From contig MCFG01000140.1 of the NCBI GenBank assembly GCA_002104895.1, forward strand, positions 84,298 to 148,297: a DNA stretch of 64,000 nt, read 5' to 3'. How positions within the stretch are numbered: the stretch's first letter is position 1; each line of letters starts with the position of its first letter. This document shows, piece after piece, positions 29,497-47,800 of this stretch. The notes under the pieces were generated by a model. It saw only the letters and a list, made by a program, of their open reading frames with translations, was not told where the DNA came from and did no database searches. The translations under genes and the position numbers were made by a program. The stretch comes from Anaeromyces robustus (Eukaryota; Neocallimastigomycota; Neocallimastigomycetes; Neocallimastigales; Neocallimastigaceae).

Positions 29497-32400
29497 ATGG
29501 CATTTAGTGGGTAAAATAAAAAATATATAATTACTTATAGTTTAAAAAATTCAATTTAAATTATATATAATAATTATATATGTTATAATCTTATTATTAT
29601 AATTATTATTCCTTTTTTTTTTTACTAAAAGTGGATCAAATTTTATTGAAGGAAATAATGGTGAATGTTTTTTGAGAATGAAGTTACCAGATGATGGTAC
29701 GACAATGATTAATATACCGAGTAAAACTATAACACTTTGGGATGTTGTATGTAAAGTTGCAGAAAAGAAAAGTTATGTACCTGGAGATTATATAATACTT
29801 GCAGAAAAGGGAAGTAAGAAACTTAAACCCGACCTTTCTGAAACATTAGAATCATATTTAGAATACACATTGAAGTTAATTTCAGGTAAATTAATAAGTC
29901 ATACTATTAGTATTAATATTAATATTTATTGTTTTTATTGTTATTTATTGTTAAATAATTATCATTTTTATGATAACTGTAAAATAAAAGTTGAGGATAA
30001 AAATGAATCACAAAATCGAAGAAGAGGTTCAATTATGAATTCACCAGCATCAAAGAAATTAAACTTTAAAATGAAAAAATATAATTTCCCTGCTACAATT
30101 GATGAAGAACAAATAAAGAAAAAACAACAAAATAGTGTAACTGGAAGTGATTTTAATTTACGTATAGGTAAAAGTAAAAAATCATTTTCATTATTCATTT
30201 TCAGAAGAAGCTCAAGTACATTAATAGATTCAAGACTATCAAATAATTCATTACAAGATGAAAATAATACAGAAGATAGTTTACATGTAAGTGAAATACA
30301 TGAATCATTAAGTGGAGAAAATGGAAGTTTAGCTAGTATAAACAGTAATTTTTATATTTAATTTATAATGAATATTATATGTGATTAATTATGTATTAAC
30401 ATTTAAGTTTATATGTTATCATTAATAAACAGGTATTGAGAGTGCGCAAAATCATGAAGTAGGTTTTAAAGGAAAAGATTTATCTTTGATTGATATTGAT
30501 TCGGGAAAACCTGATGGTTAATATTATATATATTTATTAATATAACGATGTAAACTATTAAATACTGATTATTTTTTTTATACTATAGATCATACTCATT
30601 ATACTATTAGGTAATTAAACAATAAATAATTTTTTATAATATCTATTAAAATATTTATAAATTGTACATATAATTTTTTAAATTAAAATAAAAGAAAAGC
30701 AATTGTTTCTCCTGGTGGAGTTAATAATAGTAATTCTACTCTTAGAAGAAATACATTTCGTAAACATCAAAGGTCACAGACTGATAATATGTATTTAAAA
30801 CAAAATGGAAATACTGATAGTAATGCTACATGTACTATATATATATTATTTAATGATGAAGATAAAAGTGAATTTCAATTTCCAGGAGAAATGCCCATGG
30901 ATGCAATATTATCATGTGCATGTAAGAAAAAAGAATTAGATGAAGAAATATATACACTTCAATCTGAAAATGGTGATAAAATTCAACTTGATAGATTACT
31001 GAAATACTATACACAAGAAAGTAATATAAATATTAATACATTTAAAATAATTGAAGGAGAAAAATATTATAGTACTGTATGTGTAAATGAAAATGACCAA
31101 GATGTTATGATATTACAATATACAAATGATGAAGAGTATGGATTATTATTATTATAATATTAATATATTATATAAATTGAATTGAATAAATGAATATTTA
31201 TTAATATGTATTTAAAGTTTACAAGTAATGGCAGGAACAATAGATAAACTTATCGAAAGAGCAACAGATGATTCTGAAAAAGGTATTCTTTTATTCTTTT
31301 TTCTTTATATTCATATGGAAAAAGTTAAAATGATTTATAATTTAATATTAATAATATAAATATTTATATAATAACAATAGACGATACATTTTTAGATATA
31401 TTCTTATTGACATATCGTGCATATATAAAGCCTATGGAATTTTTCCAACTATTAACAGCAAGATATCCTTTTATTTTATAATATGAGTATTACCATAATA
31501 ATAATAATTTTTATATATTTATTATTTATAATTATAGTTTATATATGTTATTTTCTTTAATAAATAAATACATTTAATTGTGAGCTTCCACCAGATCCTA
31601 GTGAAGATGATATAAAATACTTTGAAGATATGAAAGGATTAATTCAGTCAAAGTAATATTCAATATAAATTTAGTTATAATAAAATTAAAATATTTAGTA
31701 GGTTAATATATATATTTTTAATATTATAAAAAAGTGTTGTAAGTGTTATGGAATATTGGGTGAAGCATCATTGGCATGATTTTGCTGTATATCCAGATTT
31801 AGAAGAAAATTTATGTTCATTTATTAATGAATTAAAACCTTATGAAGAATATACCCAGAGAGTTGAAGATTTTGAAAGCCAAATAGAATTACAAGTAAAT
31901 AATATATAAATATATACAATGAATATATTATAATTTTTATTAATAAAAATTACTTATGATAATATAAAAATATTATTTTAATTTAGAAAAAGAAATATGA
32001 AGATATGTTTGAATACATAAGAAGAGTAGAAAAAAGAGGAAAAGTAATGCAAAGTATGCTTAGTGAATTAGATCCAGTTGTCGTTGCTGAACAATTATGT
32101 ATATATGATTTTAAACTTATGAAAAATATTCATCCAATTGAATATTTAAATCAAATATGGGGAAATAAAGATAATGAAGATTCACCATGTTTAAATTTCT
32201 TTATATCTCGGTTTAATTTAGTATGTACTAATTAATTTAATAAATATAAAAAAAAAATTATAAGGATTTAAGAAATTAATTAAAAATAAAAAAAAAAATT
32301 TAATAATTCAGGAAAGCTTTTGGGCAGCAACTGAAGTATTATCAGTAAAAGATTTAAAAAAGAGAACTGAAACTCTAAAAAAAATTATTCAAGTTACAAA

Positions 32401-33113
32401 GGTAATAGTTAATATTATTTTAAAAATAAAATAAACTTTTTAATACTAATATTTATATATTTAACACTTTTTATTTTATAGTCTTGTTTAGATAATAATA
32501 ATTTCTTTAGTACTTTTGCACTTCTATCTGGATTAAGTACTAATGCAATTCAACGTTTAAAAAAGACTTGGGAAGTAAGAAATTTTAAAAAATAAAGTTA
32601 AATAATTATATATAAATGAAAATTAAATATAATAATAACATATATATAATAATTTAAAAATAATATAGGGACTATCATCAAAAGTAAAAAGTACATTTAC
32701 AGAAATAGAAAAATTAATGGATCCATCAAGAAATATGAGAAATTACAGAATGGAATTAGAATCAAAAGAACCACCTATTATACCGTTTTTACGTAACTAT
32801 TAATATTTTAAATATTTTAAATAAAAAACAAATTAAAATAACAAATTTTATGTATATATAATATAAATAATATTTAGCTATCTATTTAAAGGATTTAACA
32901 TTTATTAATGATGGTAATCAATCGAAAGTGGAAAACATGATAAATTTTGATAAATTAAGAATGATGTCAAATCGTGTTCATGATTTAACAAGTTTAATTG
33001 ATAAATCATATGATTTTAAAGAAGATCCAATTATTCAAAATTATCTTGCAAAACCTCCAAAAGTTGATGATGATAAAGAATTAAAACAAATGTCACTAGA
33101 ATGTGAAAAATAA
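29497..33113 (+). CDS. RasGEF (CDC25-type) with two ubiquitin-like N-terminal regions (spliced, ~777 aa)
   Basis: Exons 29497-29510, 29632-29885, 29991-30344, 30433-30516, 30589-30610, 30695-31135, 31218-31282, 31381-31462, 31572-31652, 31735-31894, 31987-32220, 32312-32401, 32482-32574, 32669-32792 and 32878-33113 keep phase throughout. Residues about 12-90 and 288-370 look like RA/RBD-type ubiquitin folds. The RasGEF_N (REM) region starts near 390 (LQVMAGTIDKLIERA, FLLTYRAY). The catalytic CDC25 domain runs from about 540 (SELDPVVVAEQLCIYDFKLM, CLNFFISRFNLESFWAATEV, SGLSTNAIQRLKKTWE, PIYLKDLTFINDG). RasGEFs load GTP onto Ras/Rap GTPases; the exact target cannot be told. The REM domain is split by an apparent U12-type AT-AC intron (31463-31571). 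The other introns are GT..AG. Confidence 0.9.
31463..31571 (+). other. U12-type AT-AC intron in the RasGEF gene (109 nt)
   Basis: The intron starts ATATCCTTTT, which is the minor-spliceosome 5' splice site consensus, and ends AC. A branch-site match TTCTTTAAT (31553-31561; consensus TTCCTTRAY, one mismatch) puts the branch A at 31560, 11 nt before the 3' end. Removing it in phase 2 gives QLLTAR-FNCELPP, matching RasGEF_N consensus. No GT..AG alternative keeps the frame, because an in-frame TAA follows within 20 nt. Confidence 0.85.
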
Positions 33114-33911
<798 letters not shown>

Positions 33912-36454
33912 TTATATATTTAATCTAATATTTGAAACATCAGATATTTGTAATTTATGTATTCTTTCTTGTAATTCTTCATGAATTTCACTTAATAATT
34001 CCAAGTCAGTATTATAAAATAATTTTTGAAATATTTCAGCATATTGTGCCCTAGATCTCTTTTTGCCATTTGCAGGTGGTTCAAAACCCAATTCTTTAGA
34101 TTTATTATATAAAGAATATATAAATTTAACAAACAATATATATAGTTATATAATATTTATTATAATTATTATTACTGTTTACCTTCTATTATGTCATTAT
34201 GCTTTTGGAATAAAATATTAAAAAAAAGTTAATAATCATATGTTAAAAAAAAAATAAAAAAATAAAATAAAAAAAAAAAAAATAGTATTATTATCGTTAC
34301 TATTATTATTACCATTTCTATATCTTTATCTAAAACATCACTTAAAGTTTTTAGATAAATTGAACTTAAACTTATATCATAATATACATATATTACATCA
34401 TCAAAAGTAACAAAAAACATACATGGTACATCTATAGTAAAAAATTTGTTATATTTAATATTATTTTAATATGATAATTAATGAATATATATATATATTG
34501 ATATAATGCAAATTTTACTTTTATTAGGTGCCATTGCATAATCTCCTGCAACAAATGCACAAACTCTTTCTTCAAAATCAAATTCTACAACATTCATATA
34601 ATGATCAACTATATATGTTAAACCATTCCATGAACCTATAACTAATTCTTCATTTCCATCTTTAATAATAAATTTTATCAATAATATTATTAAAATAATA
34701 TATATTAAGTTTATTTGTTATTATCTTAAAATGATGTACTATATAGAATTGAATATATTAATTTTACCGTTTGTACAATCTATTTTTGAGATTGCAAAAA
34801 GTTGACTATTAACCTGTAATGTCCACTCTTTTTTTAATTTGTAATAAAAATTAATATTTCCATCCATAGTTATCATTGCTGAATAATTAGACCCTTTAAC
34901 ACCTTTAATGTCTGTAATTAATTCTGTTGATACTTCTATCGATCCATTTGATGTATTGTCTTTTTCCTTTATAATTTCACCATTTTTATCAATTAAAATA
35001 ACAACACCTATTAATTATCCAGTTGTATGTATATTCATAAAAAAAATATTTAATATAATAATTATATTAAATATAATTATAATACTAAATCATTTTACCT
35101 CCCGGTTGAGCAACCATTAAAATAGGATTTTTTTTCTGGTCATATGTTATAGCAACTGAACCAAGCTTTATTATAATAATTATAACATTTAAAATTATTT
35201 ATTTGTATTTATTAATTCATTAATTAAAAATATATAGTCACTATAGAACTAATTATTATTTTTTATTTTTTTTTTATTATGTATTAACTACAACTATAAC
35301 TATTTATATATATTATTTATTCTATTAATTATAATTTATTATGCTCTCTTTTTATATAATTTATTACATTTATTTATTATTATTATATTTTATTGATAAT
35401 CATTAAGATAATATTACCTGACCATCAAATGACCAATTCTTTTTTTCTCTTAATAAGACTTTTTCAGTATTATTATCATTATGAATAATAATAACTGCTA
35501 GACCAGTTGTATTATTATTATCTAATGCTACTGTACTAGAGGTATCTGTTTTCATTAATTGAAATGAATGTAAGAATCTATCTGTTCTACCTAAAACTAA
35601 TTCATTATATCCATCTCCATCTTTTTTATAAATTTAATATAAATAATAAATAATATTATTAATTATTATATTAATAAATATGGAAAACATGTTATATTTA
35701 CAGTAATTTAAAATATTATAAAAATAAATTTAGTCAAATACCAATATCAGCAATTAAAATTCTTGATACATTAACTGGCACAGGAATAGTTACTGTTTTT
35801 GTTATAATGTTTTCAATTGAATCTTCATCTTTTGTTTTTACTTTTGAAATTTCAATTATATGACATTGACCTTCACCAGTACCAACAATTAAAGAATTAC
35901 TACCATTATTCCTTTTAAATTAAATAAATAAATTTAATTAATTTTATTATAATAATAATTAGTTATTAAAATAATAAATGTTATGTACCAGACATCACCA
36001 ATAGCAACAGCTGTAATTGTACCTAAATTTTCGAATAATTTCCATAACATTTGTCCTATGGAATTAAATTATTTTAGTTAAAATTATTAAATTTTAAATT
36101 TTAAATATTAAATATTTTAATATTATTTATATTATATTAATAATTAAAAATTAAAAATCATTATAAACATATATATATATATATAATACCTTTAAATATT
36201 CCAACAGTACCAGTAATAGAGCCTATAACAAATTCATTATCGCCATCCTTTTTTATTATATGAACATTAAAATCAATTTAAATTAAATACATTTAAATTA
36301 AAATAATCTAAATTATAATATTTATAAATACATTATCAAGATCCCCAATTTTTAATGATTCATTTGTTATATTTCCTGACCAATTCCATTTCCAACGTTG
36401 AACAAAAGAAACTGACCTTGAAGTTTGAGATTTTAAATTCTTTTTATTATCCAT
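33912..36454 (-). CDS. ITFG2 (KICSTOR subunit) homologue, FG-GAP beta-propeller (spliced, ~462 aa)
   Basis: Exons 36454-36332, 36247-36190, 36055-35989, 35911-35742, 35620-35418, 35165-35099, 35007-34768, 34659-34519, 34431-34313, 34201-34183 and 34093-33912 join in phase. Motifs match animal ITFG2 over the whole length: RSVSFVQRWKWNWSGNI, LDNDGDNEFVIGS, ADIDGDGYNELVLGRTDR, PILMVAQPGG, VNSQLFAISKIDCT, DGNEELVIGSWNGLTYIVDH, VCAFVAGDYA and PCMFFVTFDDVIYVYYDI. Length is close to human ITFG2. In animals ITFG2 with KPTN, KICS2 and SZT2 holds GATOR1 on lysosomes to restrain mTORC1 under amino-acid starvation (established). Function in this organism is inferred. Introns fall just before the DGD-type FG-GAP repeats. 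Confidence 0.9.
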
Positions 36455-41816
<5,362 letters not shown>

Positions 41817-44800
41817 ATGAATTCATTAATTATTAATGAAAAAAACAAAATGTACCAAGCTTCACTTATTCAATCGTCTATTTATTATGCTTATATAGAC
41901 GATAAAGAAAAATGTAATTATAATATTTTTAGAAAATTTACTCTTAAAGATAATGTAAATGTTTCAAAGTTAAAGGAAGGTTTTAAAGATATTTTTAAAA
42001 AATATGAAATTTTAAGAACAAAATTTATGATTCAAGAAATCAATAATGAAAGTAAACTTTTTGCTATTGTTGATAATGATAGTATTTTAAATTTTGAAAA
42101 TTATTCTTACGAAAATAGGAATACTTTTGTTAGAAATTTTGATTTATCGAAGGCTCCTTTAATAAGAGTAGGTTTTATTAAAAATGAAGTTTTATTAATT
42201 GATATTCATAGAATAATTGTTGATAAAGTTTCAGTTGAATTATTAATTAACGATTTAATCGCTTATTATGAGGATGAAATTATAATTCCTCCTTCAATTC
42301 AATTTAGTAATTATGTCATTAATAATAAAGAAAAGATAAATGAAATTATTTTAAAAAATGAATATAAATACATTATGGATTTATTTAATTGTGAATATAA
42401 TCCATTAACTTTTTCTGAAAAAGATAAATATACATTAATTCAATCCAGTGAAAATACAATGAAAAAAATTTCTTTTTCTATTAACAATGATGATTATAAA
42501 ATCATTAATAATTATATTAAATTTAATGGTTTAAATCCAAAATTATTTTTTATTAGTATTTATTGTTTTGTTATGTTCAAGTATACTGAACAAGAATATA
42601 TTTATACCTCATTTATTAATGATGGTAAGGAACGTTACACAAAAAAGGAAATGGGTTTATTTACTAAAATTCAACCTTTTTTAGTAAATTTTAAAAATAA
42701 TAGTAAATGTTTATTTAGTGATATTGTCCAAGAAATTAATAATCATTTTCTTTTTTATGAAAATCATGATATTTCATTTTTAGAATTAATAGATTCATTA
42801 AATTTATTACCAGTAAATAATTGCTTTATTTTTGAATCAAATAATTCTTTAGAAAATAGAAATAATAGAATTTTCGAAAATTTAGATTATAATTCTAAGA
42901 TAGAAGAAGATAATTTTAATTTATTTTTAAATCAACTTTTTAAATTTAATTTAATTTTTAAGGTCATGGATGACCAAAATCAAAATCAATATTCAATTAC
43001 TATAGATTATAGTGAAAATTTATATGATGACTATTTAATTCAGAATATTATGAATAGTTATTTAGAAGTACTTAAGAATAAAGATATTTTACACCAAAAT
43101 CTTTGGGATATTGAATATATTGATGGTCAAGAAAAAAGAAGAATTATGGAATACTTTAATTCTAATAAAACGGCTGGATGTTTGGAGAGTATTCCATATC
43201 ATGTTGCTTTTACTAAAATTGCCAAAGAAATTCCTAATCATATTGCTATTATTTTTGAAAATAAGAAAATTTTGTATAAAGAATTAGATGAAATGAGTAA
43301 TTCTTTAGCTTATTTTTTAAGAAATAAAGGAATTAAAAATAATGACGTTGTTCCAATTATTTGTGATCGTTCTTATTATTTTGTAGTTGCTGCTCTTGGA
43401 ATTATGAAAGCAGGTGGTGCTTTCTTATTTATTGATCCTGCCTACCCAAAAGATCGTATTTCTTATATGGTAAAGGAAGTAAAAGCTAAAATTATTTTGA
43501 AATATTTTAATAATGATAATAATGAAAATAATAAAAAAAATATTATTATATTTGATAATGAAAGTGACGTTTATGATGAATATAATATTAAAAATCATGA
43601 TTATTGTCAAAATATTATGGAAATAACTAATATTAATCAAGGTACTGATATTAGTTGTTTATTCTTTACTTCTGGTACTACTGGTCAACCAAAAGGAATA
43701 TTAATTACTCATGATAATTTAGTTAATTTTTGTGCTTATAGTTTTACGGATCATGGAGAAAAATATATTTTTGATATTGAAAGTGTTTTAGCTTTTACTC
43801 CATTTTCATTTAATATTTCTATTACTGAAATATTTTCACCATTTCTTATGAGAAAAACTTCTGTTTTATGTAGTAATAATGAATTTAATAATCCAAATTT
43901 ATTAGGGGATATAATTAAAAAATATTCAGTTAGTTCTGCTGCTGCTCCTCCTACTAGAATTAAATATTATTTAAGTAATGAAAATTTTAGAAATTCTATT
44001 TATAATCTTAGAACGTTAAGTTTTGGAGGTGAAGGAGTTACCACGGAATTTTTACAAAATGTTATCAAATTTACAAAGGCAACCATTTATTGTGGTTATG
44101 GTACCACCGAAACTACTTCTATGTGTTGTTTTGGTAGTTTAAGTCGTGAAGATATAATTAATGGTAAATTAATTACAACGGGTAAACCAGTTTGTAATTA
44201 CGAAGTTTATATATTAGATGAAAATTTACATCCAGTACCAGTAGGAACCGTAGGTGAAATTTATGTTGGTGGTTATAGTATTAGTAAAGGTTATCTTAAT
44301 AATGAAAATTTAACTATTCAAAGTTTTATTGATTGTCCTTTCCATGGAAACAAAACTAAAATGTATAAAACTGGTGATCTTGGTAAATGGACGAATGATG
44401 GTAGAGTAGTTCATTTAGGAAGAAAAGATTTTCAAGTAAAAATTCGTGGACAAAGAATTGAATTAAGTGAAATTGAAAATAAAATTAAAGAAATTCAAGG
44501 AATTTCTTATACCACTGTTATTGATAAAGTTAAAAAAGATAATGGTGATGGTGAAAAATATTTAGTATGTTATTATATTTCATCCCAAGATATTAGTAAA
44601 AAAACTATTAGAAATTATTTAAAAAATAAACTTCCATTATATATGATTCCAAAATATTTTATAAAGATTGATAAAATTCCAGTAACTGTTAATGGAAAAT
44701 TGGATAGAAGAGCTTTACCAGATCCAAATATTAATGATCTTTTGATGGAAAATTATGAAATTCCAGAAACATTTATTGAAAAGAAATTAGGGGTTATTTT

Positions 44801-47800
44801 TAGCAAAATATTAAATATTAATAAAAATAAAATTGGTAAAAATTCAGATTTTTTTGAATTAGGTGGTGATAGTTTATTAGCTGTTAAAGTTTTAGGTATC
44901 ATTGAAAAAGAATTAAATGTAAGATTAAATGTTAAAGATGTACTTAACTATTCCAATCTTCATGATTTAGGTCAATTTATTGAAGATACATTAAATAATG
45001 AAAATTCTAATTCTAATTCTAATTCTAATTCTAATTCTAATAATAATAATAATGGATTATTCAAACTTGAAAAAATTGAAAAATATTCTGGTAAAGAATT
45101 CCCTATAACATCACAACAATTAGGTATATACATTGATTCTATTAAAAATCCAGATAGTGTCATTTATAATAATCCAATGTCTTTCCGTTTAAATAAAAAT
45201 GTAGATATTTCAAAAATTAAAGATGGATTTCGTAATTTATTGAATAAACAAGAAATTTTGAAAAGTAAATATTATGAAAAGGAAATAAATGGAGATATTG
45301 GAATCTATGGATTTATTGATGATAAATGTGACCTTACTTTTGAATTCTATACTTATGAAAATGCTCATACCTTCATAAGACCATTTGATCTTACAAAAGC
45401 ACCTTTAATAAGAATTGGTTTTATTGGGGATGAAGTATTACTTGTAGATATCCATCATATTATATCAGATGGTACGACCATGACAATCATAAGAAATGAA
45501 TTAAATAATTATTATAATGGTGGAAATATTAAAGAATTAGAAATTCAATTTAAAGATTATGCCATTTATTTAAATGAACAAAAAAATAATGAATATTATT
45601 CTGTACAAAAGGAATATTATAGAAAAATGTTTGATTGTGAATATGAATTAGTAAATTTATCAAAGAAGAATAATGCCAATGCTATTAAAAGGGAAGATAC
45701 TATTAAAGAAAATAAAAAATCTATTGGTATTTGTAGTAGCAGTATTAATAAAGAAATCAGTAAGAAAATTGATGCTTATATTAGAAAGAATAAAATAAGT
45801 AAAACAGCATTCTTCTTTAGTATTTATGGTTATATATTATCAAAGTATAGTGGTCAAGATATAATTTATACTTCCATGATGAGTGCAAATAGAAATAATC
45901 ATTATGTTGATGATATGATAGGTATGTTTGTTACTACTCTACCTTTATTATTAAAATATGATGATGAAGAAATGAATTTCTTAGAAAATATTAAAAGTAA
46001 TATGAATACTGTAATGGATGTTTATCAAAATTCAGATATTTCTTTCTCTGAATTATTAAATTCTTTAAAATTAAAGAAAGTTAATAATTCATTTATATTT
46101 CAACCAAAATCCATATTTCATAGTAATTCAGATAATATTATATTTGAAAATGATCAAAATATAATTTCAAATTCTGATATTAAAAATGAAATTTTTAGAA
46201 ATGATACAAAATTTGATATAACCGTTAACATAATCGAAAATATGGATGATTATCATATCTCTATAGAATATAACAATGAATTATATGAATTTGAATTAAT
46301 GGATCAAATTCTAAATAGTTATATTGAAGTTATTAAAAATATTGATCAATATGAAAATAATATTAATACTATTGAATATATTCCTAAAAATGAAATGGAA
46401 AAAATTATTTATGATTTTAATAAGGATACTAATGAAGATATAAGCAAAAAATTATATCATGAAGAATTTAGTGAAATTGCTAAGAAATATCCAGAAAAAA
46501 GTGCCATTATATTTAACGATTTAAAAATAAGTTTTAAAGAATTGGATGAAATGACTAATTCATTAAGCTTTTATTTAAGAAAAATGGGAATTACTACAAA
46601 TGATATTATACCTTTAATATGTGATCGTTCACCTTATTATATTATTGGTACAACAGCTATATCCAAGGCAGGGGGAGCATTTTTACCTATTGATCCAAAA
46701 TTACCAATTGAACGTATTCAATATATATTAGAAGAGGTTCATTCAAAAATAATTTTATATAATAAGGTTCAAGATGTAATTGATAAATTATTATTATTAA
46801 ATAAAAATTATACGGTTTACAACTTAGAAAAACATAATTATAAATTAAATATTGGTTCTATTAATAATGTTAATGAACCAGAGGATACATGTTATGTTTT
46901 ATTTACATCTGGTACTACAGGAAAACCAAAAGGAACATTAGTTAGTCATTTCAACGTTTATAATAATTTAAGATCTCATGATTCTAATGATGAAGAAGAT
47001 TGTTACGATCATTTATGTTTATATCATTTTATTAAAAAAGAAAGTGTTAATAATATTTTAGGAATTACAAACTTTTCATTTGATATTTCACATAACGAAA
47101 TAACATTCAGTTTAATTCATGGTTTAACAATTATTTTAATTGATAATTCAGTAAGTGAAAATATTGATTTATTGGCAAATATGATATTAAAAAATAATGT
47201 AGAATTTATCAATACTACACCAACAAGATTTAAACTTTTTATGGAATATGAAGAATTTAGAAAATGTATTAGTTCAGTTAAAATTATATCATTAGCAGGT
47301 GAAGCATTATCAATGGATTTGTGTAAGTATATTCATCAGTATTCAAATTGTAAAATTCTTAATGGATATGGTCCTACTGAATGTACAATTACTTCTACCT
47401 ATAAAGAAATTGATTTTGAAAATGATTATAAGGTTACTATTGGTAAACCACAATGTAACTATAAAATTTATTTATTAGATAAATATATGAAACCTGTACC
47501 AATAGGAGTAGAAGGAGAAATATATATTGGAGGATATGGTGTTGGTAAAGGATATCTTAATCGTGAAGATTTAACTAACAAAAGTTTTATTAATTGTCCA
47601 TTTAATAAATCAGGTGATAAACATAATGAAATAATGTATAAGACAGGAGATCTTGGAAAATGGACAAGAAATGGAGAAATCGAATATTTAGGAAGAATTG
47701 ATTTCCAAGTTAAAATTCATGGACAAAGAATTGAATTAGGAGAAATTGAAAGTATAATAAATGAAATAAAAGAAATTAAACAAGGAATAGTTATTGATAA

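Noticed and set aside
44972-45163. Minus-strand open frame with Leu-Glu repeats inside the NRPS
   Set aside because: Antisense of the Asn-Ser linker after T1.
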